Below, piece by piece: positions 17,614 through 26,072 of a stretch of 64,000 bases of DNA. Below the pieces are notes generated by a model, which was not told the DNA's origin, searched no databases, and saw nothing but the letters and a program-made list of their open reading frames with translations. The translations under genes and the position numbers were made by a program. Position 1 is the stretch's first letter; each line of letters starts with the position of its first letter. Source of the stretch: Paraburkholderia sp. LEh10 (GTDB lineage Bacteria > Pseudomonadota > Gammaproteobacteria > Burkholderiales > Burkholderiaceae); contig NZ_JAGIPX010000016.1 in assembly GCF_017814945.1 (NCBI RefSeq), positions 93,243 through 157,242 on the forward strand, written 5' to 3'.

Positions 17614-18735
17614 TCAGCCGACGAGCACTTTGCCGTTGCGCACGAATGGCAGTTTAACCACGCTGGCGGGAAGTGCCTTGTCACGTATCTGGACATGCAC
17701 GACGTCGCCCGGCTGCACGCCCTTCGGTACGCGCGCGAACGCAATCGATTCCTGCATGGTCGGCGAGAACGTGCCGCTCGTGATTTCGCCTTCGCCGTTC
17801 GGCGTGACGACGACCTTCTGATGCGCGCGCAGCACGCCCGCTGCCTTGCCGTTGTCCTTGTGCAGGATCAGGCCGACGAACGTCGCTTGCGCGCCTTTTT
17901 CTTCGAGCTTCGCGCGCCCAATGAAATCGCGCGGCGCGGACAGATCGACGGTCCATGCGAGTCCGGCGTCGAGCGGCGAGACGTTGTCGTCCATGTCCTG
18001 GCCGTACAGGTTCATGCCCGCTTCGAGACGCAGCGTGTCGCGCGCGCCGAGACCGGCGGGCCGCACACCTTGCGCCTGCAGCGCGTTCCACAGCGCTTCG
18101 ACGTGAGCGGCGGGAACGATGATTTCGAAGCCGTCTTCGCCCGTGTAGCCGGTGCGCGCGACGGTCAGCTCGCCAAACGGCGTATCGGCGACACGCGCCG
18201 CGTTGAACGGCTTGAGGCCTTCGCTGGCGGCGCGGGCGGCGGGCACCGTCGCCCAGACTTTTTCACGCGCATTCGGGCCTTGCACGGCGACGATCGCGTA
18301 GTCGCGGCGCGGCGTGATGGTCAGGCCGAAGCCTTGTTCGTCATTGAGCTTGTTGAACCACGCGACGTCTTTATCCGCCGTGCCGGCATTCACGACGACG
18401 CGGAAATGATCTTCGGCGAAGTAATAGACGATCAGATCGTCGATCACGCCGCCTTCGGGGTTGAGCAGGCACGAGTAGAGGGCTTTGCCCGGCGTCTGCA
18501 GCTTGCCGACGTTGTTGGCCAGCGCGCGCTCGAAGAAAGCACGCACGCGCTCGCCCGTGAAGTCGACGACGCACATATGGGACACGTCGAACATGCCGGC
18601 GTCGGTGCGAACGGCGCGATGCTCTTCGATCTGCGAGCCATAATTGACGGGCATGTCCCAGCCGCCGAAATCGACCATGCGGGCATTCAGCGCGCGGTGC
18701 GTGGCGTGGAGCGGGGTGTGTTTGAGTTCGGTCAT
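17614..18735 (-). CDS. gcvT: Glycine cleavage system T protein, aminomethyltransferase
   Basis: GcvT transfers the aminomethyl carbon to tetrahydrofolate, releasing ammonia. The 373-residue product shows MVDFGGWDMPVNYG, DVSHMCVVDFTG and RTGYTGEDGFEI, all conserved in the family. ATG 18735 has its Shine-Dalgarno (gagg) six to nine bases upstream, and that gagg can pair into a 9-bp helix with the upstream leader, giving translational control by the riboswitch. First gene of the gcv operon. Confidence 0.98.
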   Translation of the reverse strand: MTELKHTPLHATHRALNARMVDFGGWDMPVNYGSQIEEHRAVRTDAGMFDVSHMCVVDFTGERVRAFFERALANNVGKLQTPGKALYSCLLNPEGGVIDDLIVYYFAEDHFRVVVNAGTADKDVAWFNKLNDEQGFGLTITPRRDYAIVAVQGPNAREKVWATVPAARAASEGLKPFNAARVADTPFGELTVARTGYTGEDGFEIIVPAAHVEALWNALQAQGVRPAGLGARDTLRLEAGMNLYGQDMDDNVSPLDAGLAWTVDLSAPRDFIGRAKLEEKGAQATFVGLILHKDNGKAAGVLRAHQKVVVTPNGEGEITSGTFSPTMQESIAFARVPKGVQPGDVVHVQIRDKALPASVVKLPFVRNGKVLVG

Positions 18736-18736
18736 C

Positions 18737-18783
18737 GGGGCCTCGGGCGTCGCTTAACAGGAAAGGCCATGCGGCGAAACCCC
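18737..18783 (-). promoter_or_regulatory. Predicted ribosome-binding-site sequestering helix of gcvT
   Basis: On the minus-strand RNA, ggggtttcg (plus 18775-18783) can pair along all nine positions with cgaggcccc (plus 18737-18745), using two G-U pairs. The second arm contains the gcvT Shine-Dalgarno gagg and ends one base before the start codon. This is a plausible expression platform between the second aptamer and gcvT. The pairing is read by eye, not computed. Confidence 0.55.
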
Positions 18784-18831
18784 TCGCGGCCTGATCCCAC
18801 TTTGGGCCAACGAGCGATAACTGCATGCCCC

Positions 18832-18958
18832 CTCTGTCCTCGATACCTGAGAGATTGCGCTGCCGTCAGCGAGTGCTGGCGGGCGTGGCGCGCGCCCCTT
18901 CGGTGGGCAGCCTGCGCGTGCCCGATTCGTGCACTAGCGCTACTGCCGCTCTCCAGAG
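18832..18958 (-). promoter_or_regulatory. Glycine riboswitch, aptamer 2 (gcvT-proximal)
   Basis: Reading the minus strand, ctctggagagcgg opens the aptamer, cccaccgaaggggc forms the conserved internal element, and ctctcaggtatcgaggacag closes it. P1 is ctctg (18954-18958) with cagag (18832-18836). All core glycine-aptamer blocks are present. Glycine binding is expected to switch on gcvT translation, as for other gcv riboswitches. Confidence 0.93.
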
Positions 18959-19020
18959 TGCGAAAAACGCTCGCTCATTCGTATGTGGTCATTGTGACCG
19001 GATGACAAGCGGGTTTTTCG

Positions 19021-19124
19021 ACGCGTTCGGTCCTTTTGCCTGAGAGTTTGCGGGTGTGCCCCTTCGGCGGCGCTGGCTGCTGCGAAAGCTGGACGACAGC
19101 AGGCGGCGCGCTCTCCCGACGCGT
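19021..19124 (-). promoter_or_regulatory. Glycine riboswitch, aptamer 1 (promoter-proximal)
   Basis: The minus strand reads acgcgtcgggagagcgcg, then cgccgaaggggcacac, then aactctcaggcaaaaggacc and acgcgt. P1 is acgcgt with acgcgt (19119-19124 and 19021-19026). The aptamer begins only about seven bases after the predicted -10 box, so it lies at the very 5' end of the transcript. Sixty-two bases separate it from aptamer 2, much longer than the usual short linker. Confidence 0.93.
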
Positions 19125-19130
19125 GCGGCG

Positions 19131-19159
19131 AATGTACGCGAGGCCCGGAGGCTTGTCAA
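19131..19159 (-). promoter_or_regulatory. Sigma-70 promoter of the gcv operon
   Basis: Minus strand: a perfect -35 ttgaca (19154-19159), a 17-bp spacer, and -10 tacatt (19131-19136). The predicted start site falls at or just before aptamer 1. Confidence 0.8.
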
Positions 19160-19317
19160 ATAAAGGTTTCGACTCCTTGCAGCGCCTGCGTCCGGAGCTT
19201 CCCGCGACAAAAACGTCCGGCTTAACGGCTCATTCGTGCGACACCGGCTCGCCGGAAAAAGGCGCGAAAAGCGCAGCGCCCGCACAGGAGCCGCGCTTTC
19301 GGGCAAAGCCGCGCTAA

Positions 19318-19674
19318 TCAGCGGTTGATCGCCGCCGACGCCGTATCCAGTTCCTGATTCAGAACACGCTGTTCGTCGCCCGTGAGGCCGCCGCCGTGCT
19401 GCGCGGCCATGTCGTGGGCTTCCTGGCGGATCGTATCGAGCCGGCGATGCAGCGCGCTGCCTTCGGGCGGCGGATAGGCGCCCTGGCTCACGCGCGCATC
19501 GATGCGGCGGCCCATCATGTCGATACGGCCGCCGACCTGTTCGAGACGGTGCACGGCCATGTCGTGCGGATTCGGCGCGGGATGCGGCCGGGCCGTCTGC
19601 TGCGGCGCAGTCACGCACGCGGCCAGCGACGAAACCAGCGCACAGCAGGCGAGCGCGCGGGCGATTCGTTGCAT
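19318..19674 (-). CDS. Small outer-membrane-type lipoprotein, 118 residues
   Basis: ATG 19674 follows aaggagaactcc. The signal peptide ends in the lipobox LAAC (MQRIARALACCALVSSLAAC), predicting lipid attachment and sorting to the outer membrane because Asp is absent at +2. The mature part has a Pro/His stretch, then a helical region (EQVGGRIDMMGRRIDARVSQG and HRRLDTIRQEAHDMAAQ) that may be a coiled coil. No family is recognised. It lies between the gcv promoter and a Gfo/Idh gene, on the same strand as both but with its own ribosome binding site. Confidence 0.8.
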   Translation of the reverse strand: MQRIARALACCALVSSLAACVTAPQQTARPHPAPNPHDMAVHRLEQVGGRIDMMGRRIDARVSQGAYPPPEGSALHRRLDTIRQEAHDMAAQHGGGLTGDEQRVLNQELDTASAAINR

Positions 19675-19880
19675 GGAGTTCTCCTTGTGTCGAAAGATGC
19701 CGGTTCGGTACGCAAAGTAACGCTCATCCGGCGACGCGGGATGGCGCGTCGCCGGCGCGGCTGCGCATCCGTCGATGACCGGCAGGCGAGTGGTGGGAAG
19801 GCTTCTGCTTCGCGCAAAAGCCACTGAAGCGCTCGAAGGCGCGCAACGAGCACCGGCAAACCACAAACGCGATCCGACCC

Positions 19881-20930
19881 TCAGGCGCCGGGCCGGAACG
19901 GCAAACGCACGCCTTCCTGCTCGCTGCGATTCGCGAGTTCGATGATCGCCATCACGTCCACGGCGTCCTGTGCGCTGACGGGGAACGGTGCGCCGTCGCG
20001 GATCGATGCTGCCAGCGCGCGGTAGAAGTCGGCATAGACGCCATCGCGCGTCGGCAGTTCGCGCTCGACTTCCTGCTCACCTTCCAGCACGCGCAGCGTG
20101 CCCGCGTCGTTGCCGCCCCCAAAACCGGCATCGCCGGGGCGCAAGCCCGCCTTCAGCTGGTCTTCCTGCGTATCGAGGCCGTATTTCAGATAGCTGCCGC
20201 GCGTGCCGTGGATCGTGAAGCGCGGCGCGACAATCGCCGTCAGCGCGCTAGCGTGCAGCACCACTTCATGATTTGCGTAGCCGAGCAGCAGATGCACGTA
20301 GTCCGCGGCGCTCGCATTGTCGCGATACGCCTTGACCGTTGCGTAGACCGTGTCGGGCGTGCCGAACAGCGTCAGCGCCTGATCGATCAGATGCGGGCCG
20401 AGGTCGAACAGCAGACCGCCGCCGCGCGACGCCTCTTCGCGCCAGCGCTGCCGGATGCCCGGACGAAAGCGGTCGAAGTGCGATTCGAAATGCGTGATGC
20501 GGCCCAGCTCACCGCTTGCGATCAGCTCGCGCACGGTCATGAAATCGCCGTCCCAGCGGCGGTTGTGGAACGGCGCGAACAACAGTCCCTTGCTTTGCGC
20601 GAGATCGGCGAGCGTGCGGGCGTCGGCGGCGCAGAGCGTGACGGGCTTGTCCACGACCACGTGCTTGCCCGCTTCGAGCGTGCGGCGCGCGAGGTCGAAG
20701 TGCGTGTCGTTGGGCGTCGCGATCACGACGCATTCGATGTCCGCAAGCGCGAGCAGCGCGTCGATGTCGGCGACGATCCGCGCGTTCGGATAGTCGGCGT
20801 GCGCCTTGTCCCGTTGTCCGGTGGCGATCGCGGCGACATGCGCGCGTCCGCAGTGCTCGATCACCGGCGCGTGAAAGGTGGCGCCGGCAAAGCCGTAGCC
20901 CATCAAGCCAATTTTCAGCGATGAAGACAT
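19881..20930 (-). CDS. Gfo/Idh/MocA-family NAD(P)-dependent oxidoreductase
   Basis: The 349-residue product starts at ATG 20930 (aggaaacacgc upstream). The Rossmann motif is GLMGYGFAGATFHAP, followed by VIATPNDTHFDLARRTLEAGKHVVVDKP, the family signature with the catalytic Lys in DKP. GGGLLFDLGPHLIDQAL belongs to the C-terminal substrate domain with the conserved His. Length and motifs resemble E. coli YdgJ-type enzymes acting on sugars or cyclitols; the substrate is unknown. It is divergent from rep. Confidence 0.9.
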   Translation of the reverse strand: MSSSLKIGLMGYGFAGATFHAPVIEHCGRAHVAAIATGQRDKAHADYPNARIVADIDALLALADIECVVIATPNDTHFDLARRTLEAGKHVVVDKPVTLCAADARTLADLAQSKGLLFAPFHNRRWDGDFMTVRELIASGELGRITHFESHFDRFRPGIRQRWREEASRGGGLLFDLGPHLIDQALTLFGTPDTVYATVKAYRDNASAADYVHLLLGYANHEVVLHASALTAIVAPRFTIHGTRGSYLKYGLDTQEDQLKAGLRPGDAGFGGGNDAGTLRVLEGEQEVERELPTRDGVYADFYRALAASIRDGAPFPVSAQDAVDVMAIIELANRSEQEGVRLPFRPGA

Positions 20931-21301
20931 GCGTGTTTCCTGCAAAAGCGGCGCGCCGCGGGGGCGGCGCGCAACGCCGCAATTGTGGCACGGAGGCGCC
21001 TCGCGTCGCGGCGAAGCGCTGCGGCGCGCGCTTGTCCGAATGGCATAAGCAGGGGCATTGGCGGGAGCATTCGTGTTAACATCGCGGCTCTCACGCGAAC
21101 GGCAAAAAGCGCATGGAATCAATTGCGTGCCAGTTGCGTGCGTCGGTTGCGTATGTCGGTTGCCGCAGGCGCGGCGGGTGGTCCGGCGAGGCGCCGCGCA
21201 CGCGCCGCACGATGCACGCGCCGCGTCGTTTGCCATCTCGCTGCATGTTCTCGGGCCGTTCGAAGCGAAGCGCCCTCAATCGACTTACTCATCCACACAC
21301 G
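20931..21301. other. Divergent intergenic region between the oxidoreductase and rep
   Basis: This should hold promoters for both directions. The rep frame is open back to 21113, but the upstream translation is Arg-rich and unlike the family, so it is treated as untranslated. No palindrome or RNA gene is seen. Confidence 0.5.
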
Positions 21302-23389
21302 ATGTCCGCAGGCCTGAATCCCGCTCAAAGCGAAGCGGTGCGCTATCTCGACGGTCCTTGCCTCGTGCTCGCGGGCGCGGGCAGCGGCAAGACGCGCGTC
21401 ATCACACAGAAGATCGCGCACCTGATCGAAAACAAAGGCTTCGAGCCGCGCCACATCGCCGCCGTCACCTTCACGAACAAGGCCGCGGCGGAAATGCGCG
21501 AGCGCGTCGGCAAGCTGCTCGAAGGCAAGACGCTCACGGCGCCCGGCAAGGAAGGCCGCAAGGTGCCCGTCAACCAGCTGACGGTGTGCACGTTCCACTC
21601 GCTCGGCGTGCAGATTCTGCGCCAGGAGGCGGAGCACGTCGGCCTCAAGCCGCAGTTCTCGATCATGGATTCCGACGACTGCTTCGGCATGATCCAGGAG
21701 CAGGTTGGCTCGACCGACAAGGGCTTCATCCGCAAAATCCAGACGATCATCTCGCTATGGAAGAACGGCCTCGTCATGCCGGACGAAGCGATGGCGATCG
21801 CGTCGAATGAGGACGAGCATCAGGCGGCCATCGTCTATCGCAACTATGTCGCGACGCTGCACGCGTATCAGGCCGTTGATTTCGACGATCTGATCCGCCT
21901 GCCCGCTGAGTTGTTCAAGACCAACGAGCAGGTGCGCGACCGCTGGCAGAACAAGCTGCGCTATCTGCTGATCGACGAGTACCAGGACACCAACGCGTGC
22001 CAGTACGAACTCGTGAAGCTGCTGGCCGGCCCGCGCGCCGCGTTCACGGCGGTCGGCGACGACGATCAGGCGATCTACGGCTGGCGCGGCGCAACGCTCG
22101 AAAATCTCGCGCAGCTCGGCAAGGACTTTCCGAAGCTGCACATGATCAAGCTCGAACAGAACTACCGGTCGACGGTGCGCATCCTGACGGCGGCGAACAA
22201 CGTGATCGCGAACAACCCGAAGCTCTTCGAGAAGAAGCTCTGGTCCGAGCACGGAATGGGCGATTCGATCACGGTCACGGGTTGCAACGATGAAGAGCAT
22301 GAGGCCGAGTCCGTGGTATTCCGCCTGTCTGCGCACAAGTTCGAGCGCCGCGCGCAGTTCCGCGACTACGCGATTTTGTATCGCGGCAACTTCCAGGCGC
22401 GCATCTTCGAACAGGTGCTGCGGCGCGAGCGCATTCCATATGTGCTGTCGGGTGGCCAGTCGTTCTTCGACAAGGCCGAGATCAAGGATCTCTGCGCGTA
22501 CCTGCGCCTGATCGCGAACGCCGACGACGACCCCGCATTCATCCGCGCGATCACGACGCCGCGCCGCGGCGTCGGCAACACGACGCTCGAAGCGCTCGGC
22601 GCGTTCGCCGGACAGGCGAAGGTGTCGCTGTTCGAGGCCGTGTACATGGGCGGCATCGAGGCGCGGCTGTCGGCGCGCCAGGTCGAGCCGCTGCGCGTGT
22701 TCTGCGACTTCATGCAGCGCCTGCGAGACCGGGCGGACAAGGATGCGGCGACGTCCGTGCTCGACGACATGATGGAGGCGATTCACTACGAAGCCTACCT
22801 GTACGACGCATTCGACGAACGCCAGGCTCAGGCGAAATGGCAGAACGTGCTGGAGTTTCTGGAATGGCTCAAGCGCAAAGGCACGAAACCTGAGCCGGAA
22901 GCGGGCGCCGAACAAACGGGCTACGACACCGCCGACGGTCTCGCTGACACCGGCAAGAATCTGCTCGGATTGATTCAGACGGTCGCGCTGATGTCGATGC
23001 TCGAAGGCAAGGACGAAGATCCCGACGCGGTGCGGCTGTCGACGGTGCATGCGTCGAAGGGGTTGGAATATCCGCACGTGTTTCTGGTGGGCGTCGAGGA
23101 GGGCATCATGCCGCATCGCGGCGGCACGGAAGACGACGGTCCGATCGACGACGAGCGCATCGAGGAAGAACGCCGCCTGATGTACGTCGCAATCACGCGC
23201 GCGCAGCGCAGTCTGCATCTGAACTGGTGCAAGAAGCGCAAGCGCGCGCGGGAGACGGTCGTGTGCGAGCAGTCGCGCTTCATCCCTGAAATGGGACTCG
23301 ACGAAGCGCCGCCGCCGACGCCGGAAGAAGCGCCGATGTCGCCGAAAGATCGGCTGGCGAGTCTGAAGGCACTGCTGCAGAAGGCTTGA
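21302..23389 (+). CDS. rep: ATP-dependent DNA helicase Rep
   Basis: The 695-residue product is a superfamily 1A 3'-5' helicase of the Rep/UvrD/PcrA group that removes proteins ahead of replication forks. Start ATG 21302 gives the family N terminus LNPAQSEAVRYLDGP. Motif I is AGAGSGKT (residues 24-31), motif Ia TFTNKAAAEM, motif II DEYQDTN near 224, and motif III GDDDQAIYGWRG. Motif IV is LEQNYRS and motif V TVHASKGLEYPHVFLVG. Length and lack of the UvrD C-terminal extension favour Rep. The upstream sequence has no strong ribosome binding site. A bidirectional terminator separates it from the convergent cytochrome gene. Confidence 0.93.
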   Translation: MSAGLNPAQSEAVRYLDGPCLVLAGAGSGKTRVITQKIAHLIENKGFEPRHIAAVTFTNKAAAEMRERVGKLLEGKTLTAPGKEGRKVPVNQLTVCTFHSLGVQILRQEAEHVGLKPQFSIMDSDDCFGMIQEQVGSTDKGFIRKIQTIISLWKNGLVMPDEAMAIASNEDEHQAAIVYRNYVATLHAYQAVDFDDLIRLPAELFKTNEQVRDRWQNKLRYLLIDEYQDTNACQYELVKLLAGPRAAFTAVGDDDQAIYGWRGATLENLAQLGKDFPKLHMIKLEQNYRSTVRILTAANNVIANNPKLFEKKLWSEHGMGDSITVTGCNDEEHEAESVVFRLSAHKFERRAQFRDYAILYRGNFQARIFEQVLRRERIPYVLSGGQSFFDKAEIKDLCAYLRLIANADDDPAFIRAITTPRRGVGNTTLEALGAFAGQAKVSLFEAVYMGGIEARLSARQVEPLRVFCDFMQRLRDRADKDAATSVLDDMMEAIHYEAYLYDAFDERQAQAKWQNVLEFLEWLKRKGTKPEPEAGAEQTGYDTADGLADTGKNLLGLIQTVALMSMLEGKDEDPDAVRLSTVHASKGLEYPHVFLVGVEEGIMPHRGGTEDDGPIDDERIEEERRLMYVAITRAQRSLHLNWCKKRKRARETVVCEQSRFIPEMGLDEAPPPTPEEAPMSPKDRLASLKALLQKA

Positions 23390-23421
23390 TCCGTCGACAG
23401 TCGACGTATGCCGGGCGCATA

Positions 23422-23452
23422 AAAAATCCCCGATCGAGTCGGGGATTTTTTT
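23422..23452. terminator. Bidirectional intrinsic terminator between rep and the cytochrome gene
   Basis: aaaaatccccga (23422-23433) pairs with tcggggattttt (23439-23450), with a T run on the plus strand and the mirrored A run serving the minus strand. Confidence 0.92.
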
Positions 23453-23474
23453 GCGCCTGAAGTATGTGTGATGC

Positions 23475-24422
23475 CTATTTCGCCGCGTTGATCATGTAAT
23501 CGACGGCGGCCTTCACATCGGCATCGGATGCGTTCGCTCCACCCTTCGGCGGCATCGCGCCCTTGCCGTGCAGCGCGTAGTTGTAGATCGTATCGATCGG
23601 GTCTTTCAGGCGTTGTGCCCAAGCTTCCTTGTCGCCGAATTTCGGCGCGTTCAGCACGCCCGCCGCGTGGCAAGCCTGGCAGACCTGCTGATATAGCGCC
23701 TTGCCTGCCTGCGAAGCGTCCGCGCTTTGCGTCGCGCCTGACGCGGGGGCCGCGGCTTGCGGCACGTTCGCCATTGCAGCCATCGCCGCAGCGGCCTGAG
23801 CGCCCGCCGCGTCAGACGCGCCTGCGGCACCCGATGCCGCGCCCGACGCTGCTTCCGCGCCGCTGGCCGCCGCCGCACCGCTAGCCGCTCCCGCCGGACC
23901 CGCAGCCGGTTGGCCGGGCACGGGCTTCGGCGGATCCGCAAACTTCGCACCCGCGTTATTCGCCATGTATGCGACAGCGAGGCCGATTTCGTAGTCGCTG
24001 TAATCGTCCGGGCTCGTGCCGCCGCGCGCGGGCATTGCGCCTTTGCCCGTCAGCGCGTTGTGCCAGAGCGTGTCGAAACCTTGCGCGATGCGCGGTGCCC
24101 AGTCGGCCGTGTTGGTGAATTTCGGCGCTCCCGCCGCGCCGGACGCGTGACACGTCGCGCACACGGCTTTGTAGACTTCCTCGCCCGTCTTGTAGACGCG
24201 CGGCGCGTTGGCGTCGCGAATCTCGACCTTTGCGATGGGCGCGGTGCGCGCGTCGACGGCGGCGTTGGAAAGACTGTCGGTGCCCGCACCCGTGCGGGTC
24301 GAGTTGTCGACGTAATACGCGAGCAGAATGATGATGACGATGGGGACAGCAAAACCGGCGATGACTGCGGCGATCAGCTGTGCGGGGGTCTTGATCGGGG
24401 CTCCGTGTGGTGCTTCGCTCAT
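23475..24422 (-). CDS. Membrane-anchored dihaem cytochrome c (c5 type)
   Basis: The 315-residue product has one N-terminal transmembrane anchor (AVIAGFAVPIVIIILLAYYV) and two class I cytochrome c domains. The first haem site is CATCH near residue 88 and the second CQACH near residue 245, each followed by a distal GKGAMP methionine. The two domains are joined by an Ala/Ser/Gly-rich linker of about 70 residues. It probably carries electrons between a quinol oxidoreductase and a terminal oxidase or other periplasmic acceptor. No oxidase genes are adjacent. It is convergent with rep. Confidence 0.9.
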   Translation of the reverse strand: MSEAPHGAPIKTPAQLIAAVIAGFAVPIVIIILLAYYVDNSTRTGAGTDSLSNAAVDARTAPIAKVEIRDANAPRVYKTGEEVYKAVCATCHASGAAGAPKFTNTADWAPRIAQGFDTLWHNALTGKGAMPARGGTSPDDYSDYEIGLAVAYMANNAGAKFADPPKPVPGQPAAGPAGAASGAAAASGAEAASGAASGAAGASDAAGAQAAAAMAAMANVPQAAAPASGATQSADASQAGKALYQQVCQACHAAGVLNAPKFGDKEAWAQRLKDPIDTIYNYALHGKGAMPPKGGANASDADVKAAVDYMINAAK

Positions 24423-24752
24423 GCTTGTCTCGTCTCCCGTGGGTATTGTGAGCGGTACAGCGTGACGGCAACGACGTTATTCTTGATCAGCCAGCGACGA
24501 TTATAGACGGAAGGTTTCGGCGTCGGCGAGCGGGCCTCCAGCGTGTTCAGTAGGCGTTTACGCGAACCGGTCGGGCTCGAAGCTGCAATTTCTGCGCGGC
24601 TTGTTTGCGCACGGCAATGGCTTTCGGCGGACTTCGGCGGCGCTTCGGCGGGTCGCGGTGGACGGGCCGCCCGAAACCGGGTATGCTCTCGGTCTCGCCT
24701 TGGCGCTGCATGTCGAATCAACCTCGTGATTTTGCAGCGCTTTTCGCGGAAT
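24423..24752. other. Intergenic region between the cytochrome gene and tRNA-Arg
   Basis: No gene or strong structure is seen. It should contain the cytochrome promoter (minus strand) and the tRNA promoter (plus strand). Confidence 0.5.
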
Positions 24753-24828
24753 GCGCCCGTAGCTCAATGGATAGAGTACTGCCCTCCGAAGGCAGGGGTT
24801 GCTGGTTCGATCCCAGCCGGGCGCGCCA
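24753..24828 (+). tRNA. tRNA-Arg (anticodon CCG)
   Basis: A 76-base cloverleaf with CCA encoded. The acceptor stem gcgcccg pairs with cgggcgc, the D arm is gctcaatggatagagt, the anticodon stem ctgcc pairs with ggcag, and the loop ctccgaa gives anticodon CCG (24786-24788). The T loop is ggttcgatccc. It reads CGG codons. The DNA behind it is decayed and then carries an accessory gene cluster, so this tRNA may be an old integration site. Confidence 0.98.
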
Positions 24829-26072
24829 AGTGTTTTCAAGCATCCAGGTCATTCCCCCCACCTTCCCCACAACAACACCGACAACACGCGCGGTGTGTGG
24901 TGCGTGTCTTAGCGCTGTCTTTTTTGCGTGCCAGCGCGATGACTGGCTTGAGCGCGTTGAAGTGCGAGGTTCGGTCTGTGCACCGGGACCGGCCGCTCAC
25001 GCCTTGAATAGTGAACAAGGACGGCCGGTATCCGAGCCGTGCGGTGCTTTCTAGTGACGATCACCGAATCAGAAACCTAAACTTCGGTAATTGCCCACGG
25101 CGGTGTCGCGCGAGGCGAGAATTCTCGTCGGTTGCCTGTTGTCGAACTTTCACAATCATGCTTGGCGGCGGGCCGGTGTCTTGCCATCACGGCCTATTGG
25201 CCCGCATCATTGCAAGCGGCCTATCTCGGCTATCCGGTAGCAGCGCCACACAGTCATCGCCTGCCTGGTTTTCGTCCCGACGACCCTGCCCGCGCGGAGT
25301 TCTACACGCAAGCGCTTTGCCGCCATCCATTTTGGTATCAGTGCAACGATCGCAAACGGCCGCTTTCCGGGCGCACGTTCTAATCATGGGCTGCCGGGAG
25401 ATGCATCGTATTCTGCACCCTCAATGCAGTCCTAAGGATAGATCCGGCGTACTCCTTGTGCGGTCTAAGTTGGATCAGGGATGGCCGACTGCCGTGGGCG
25501 GGTCTAAAACAAGTGTGTTTGCCGAAATCGATCGAACGGATGCGGTGCCGTTCTTGCGAGCACACATCAAAACCCGGACTGGTAAATGCGAAGGCGGTTC
25601 CGTAGTGAACACCGCGCGACGCGTTGGGAATCGTGCTCGCCAATAGCGACGCATACCGACTTTGCTGTACATCGAAGTCTCATAGAGCGATCAGAGCCAG
25701 CAGCGCCACCGCGGAGCGAGAACCTAACGAAGCGGCCGTGGTCGGTACTGCATGTGGATCCGGTTGCCGCACATGGCACGCCCGGCGCCGCTTGAGGCTA
25801 TCGTGGACTTTTCGCGCCACACCCGCGTTTTCAAATGTCGTGTGCATTTGCCCGAAATGCGCCCGAATCCCTGTTCTTCTCCACAATTTGGTCCTCGATC
25901 GCATCGTCTAAATTGGAGGCCGATCTCAGAGTCCCCGTCACCTCGCCTCCGTTTATTGTCCGATGGTTTCGACCGCTTACCGCCAATATCGCAACAATTA
26001 CGTATCGGGCGTTAGGTGCGCGAATGTGCCGGCCTCTTTCAACGGCCATTGTCTGCAGCGGTTGGCGTTCGT
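24829..26072. other. 1.2-kb decayed region behind tRNA-Arg
   Basis: No intact gene is supported. Overlapping short frames on both strands lack ribosome binding sites and family signatures, except for one fragment (25132-25380) that resembles part of an OGT glycosyltransferase. Base composition looks less G+C-rich than the flanks. No duplicate of the tRNA 3' end was found by eye. Confidence 0.6.
25132..25380 (+). pseudogene. Fragment of a SPINDLY/OGT-type glycosyltransferase
   Basis: The frame translates to 83 residues without a stop. VELS.....GRCLAITAYWPAS followed by LQAAYLGYP, and then DDPARAEFYTQALCRHPFWY, align with the SPINDLY/OGT catalytic segment, where the family usually reads like VDLSGHT...NRL...RPAPVQ..YLGYP and D(P)PG.A..FYTE.L.RLP. 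The N-terminal TPR part, the C-terminal UDP-binding part and the key His of SGHT are missing. The alignment is from memory of the family. It is probably a relic of a third enzyme of the kind encoded just downstream. Confidence 0.5.

Noticed and set aside
25011..25646. 211-codon plus-strand frame in the tRNA-Arg spacer
   Set aside because: No start context, no homology signal, composition typical of non-coding DNA, and overlapped by the OGT-like relic in another frame.
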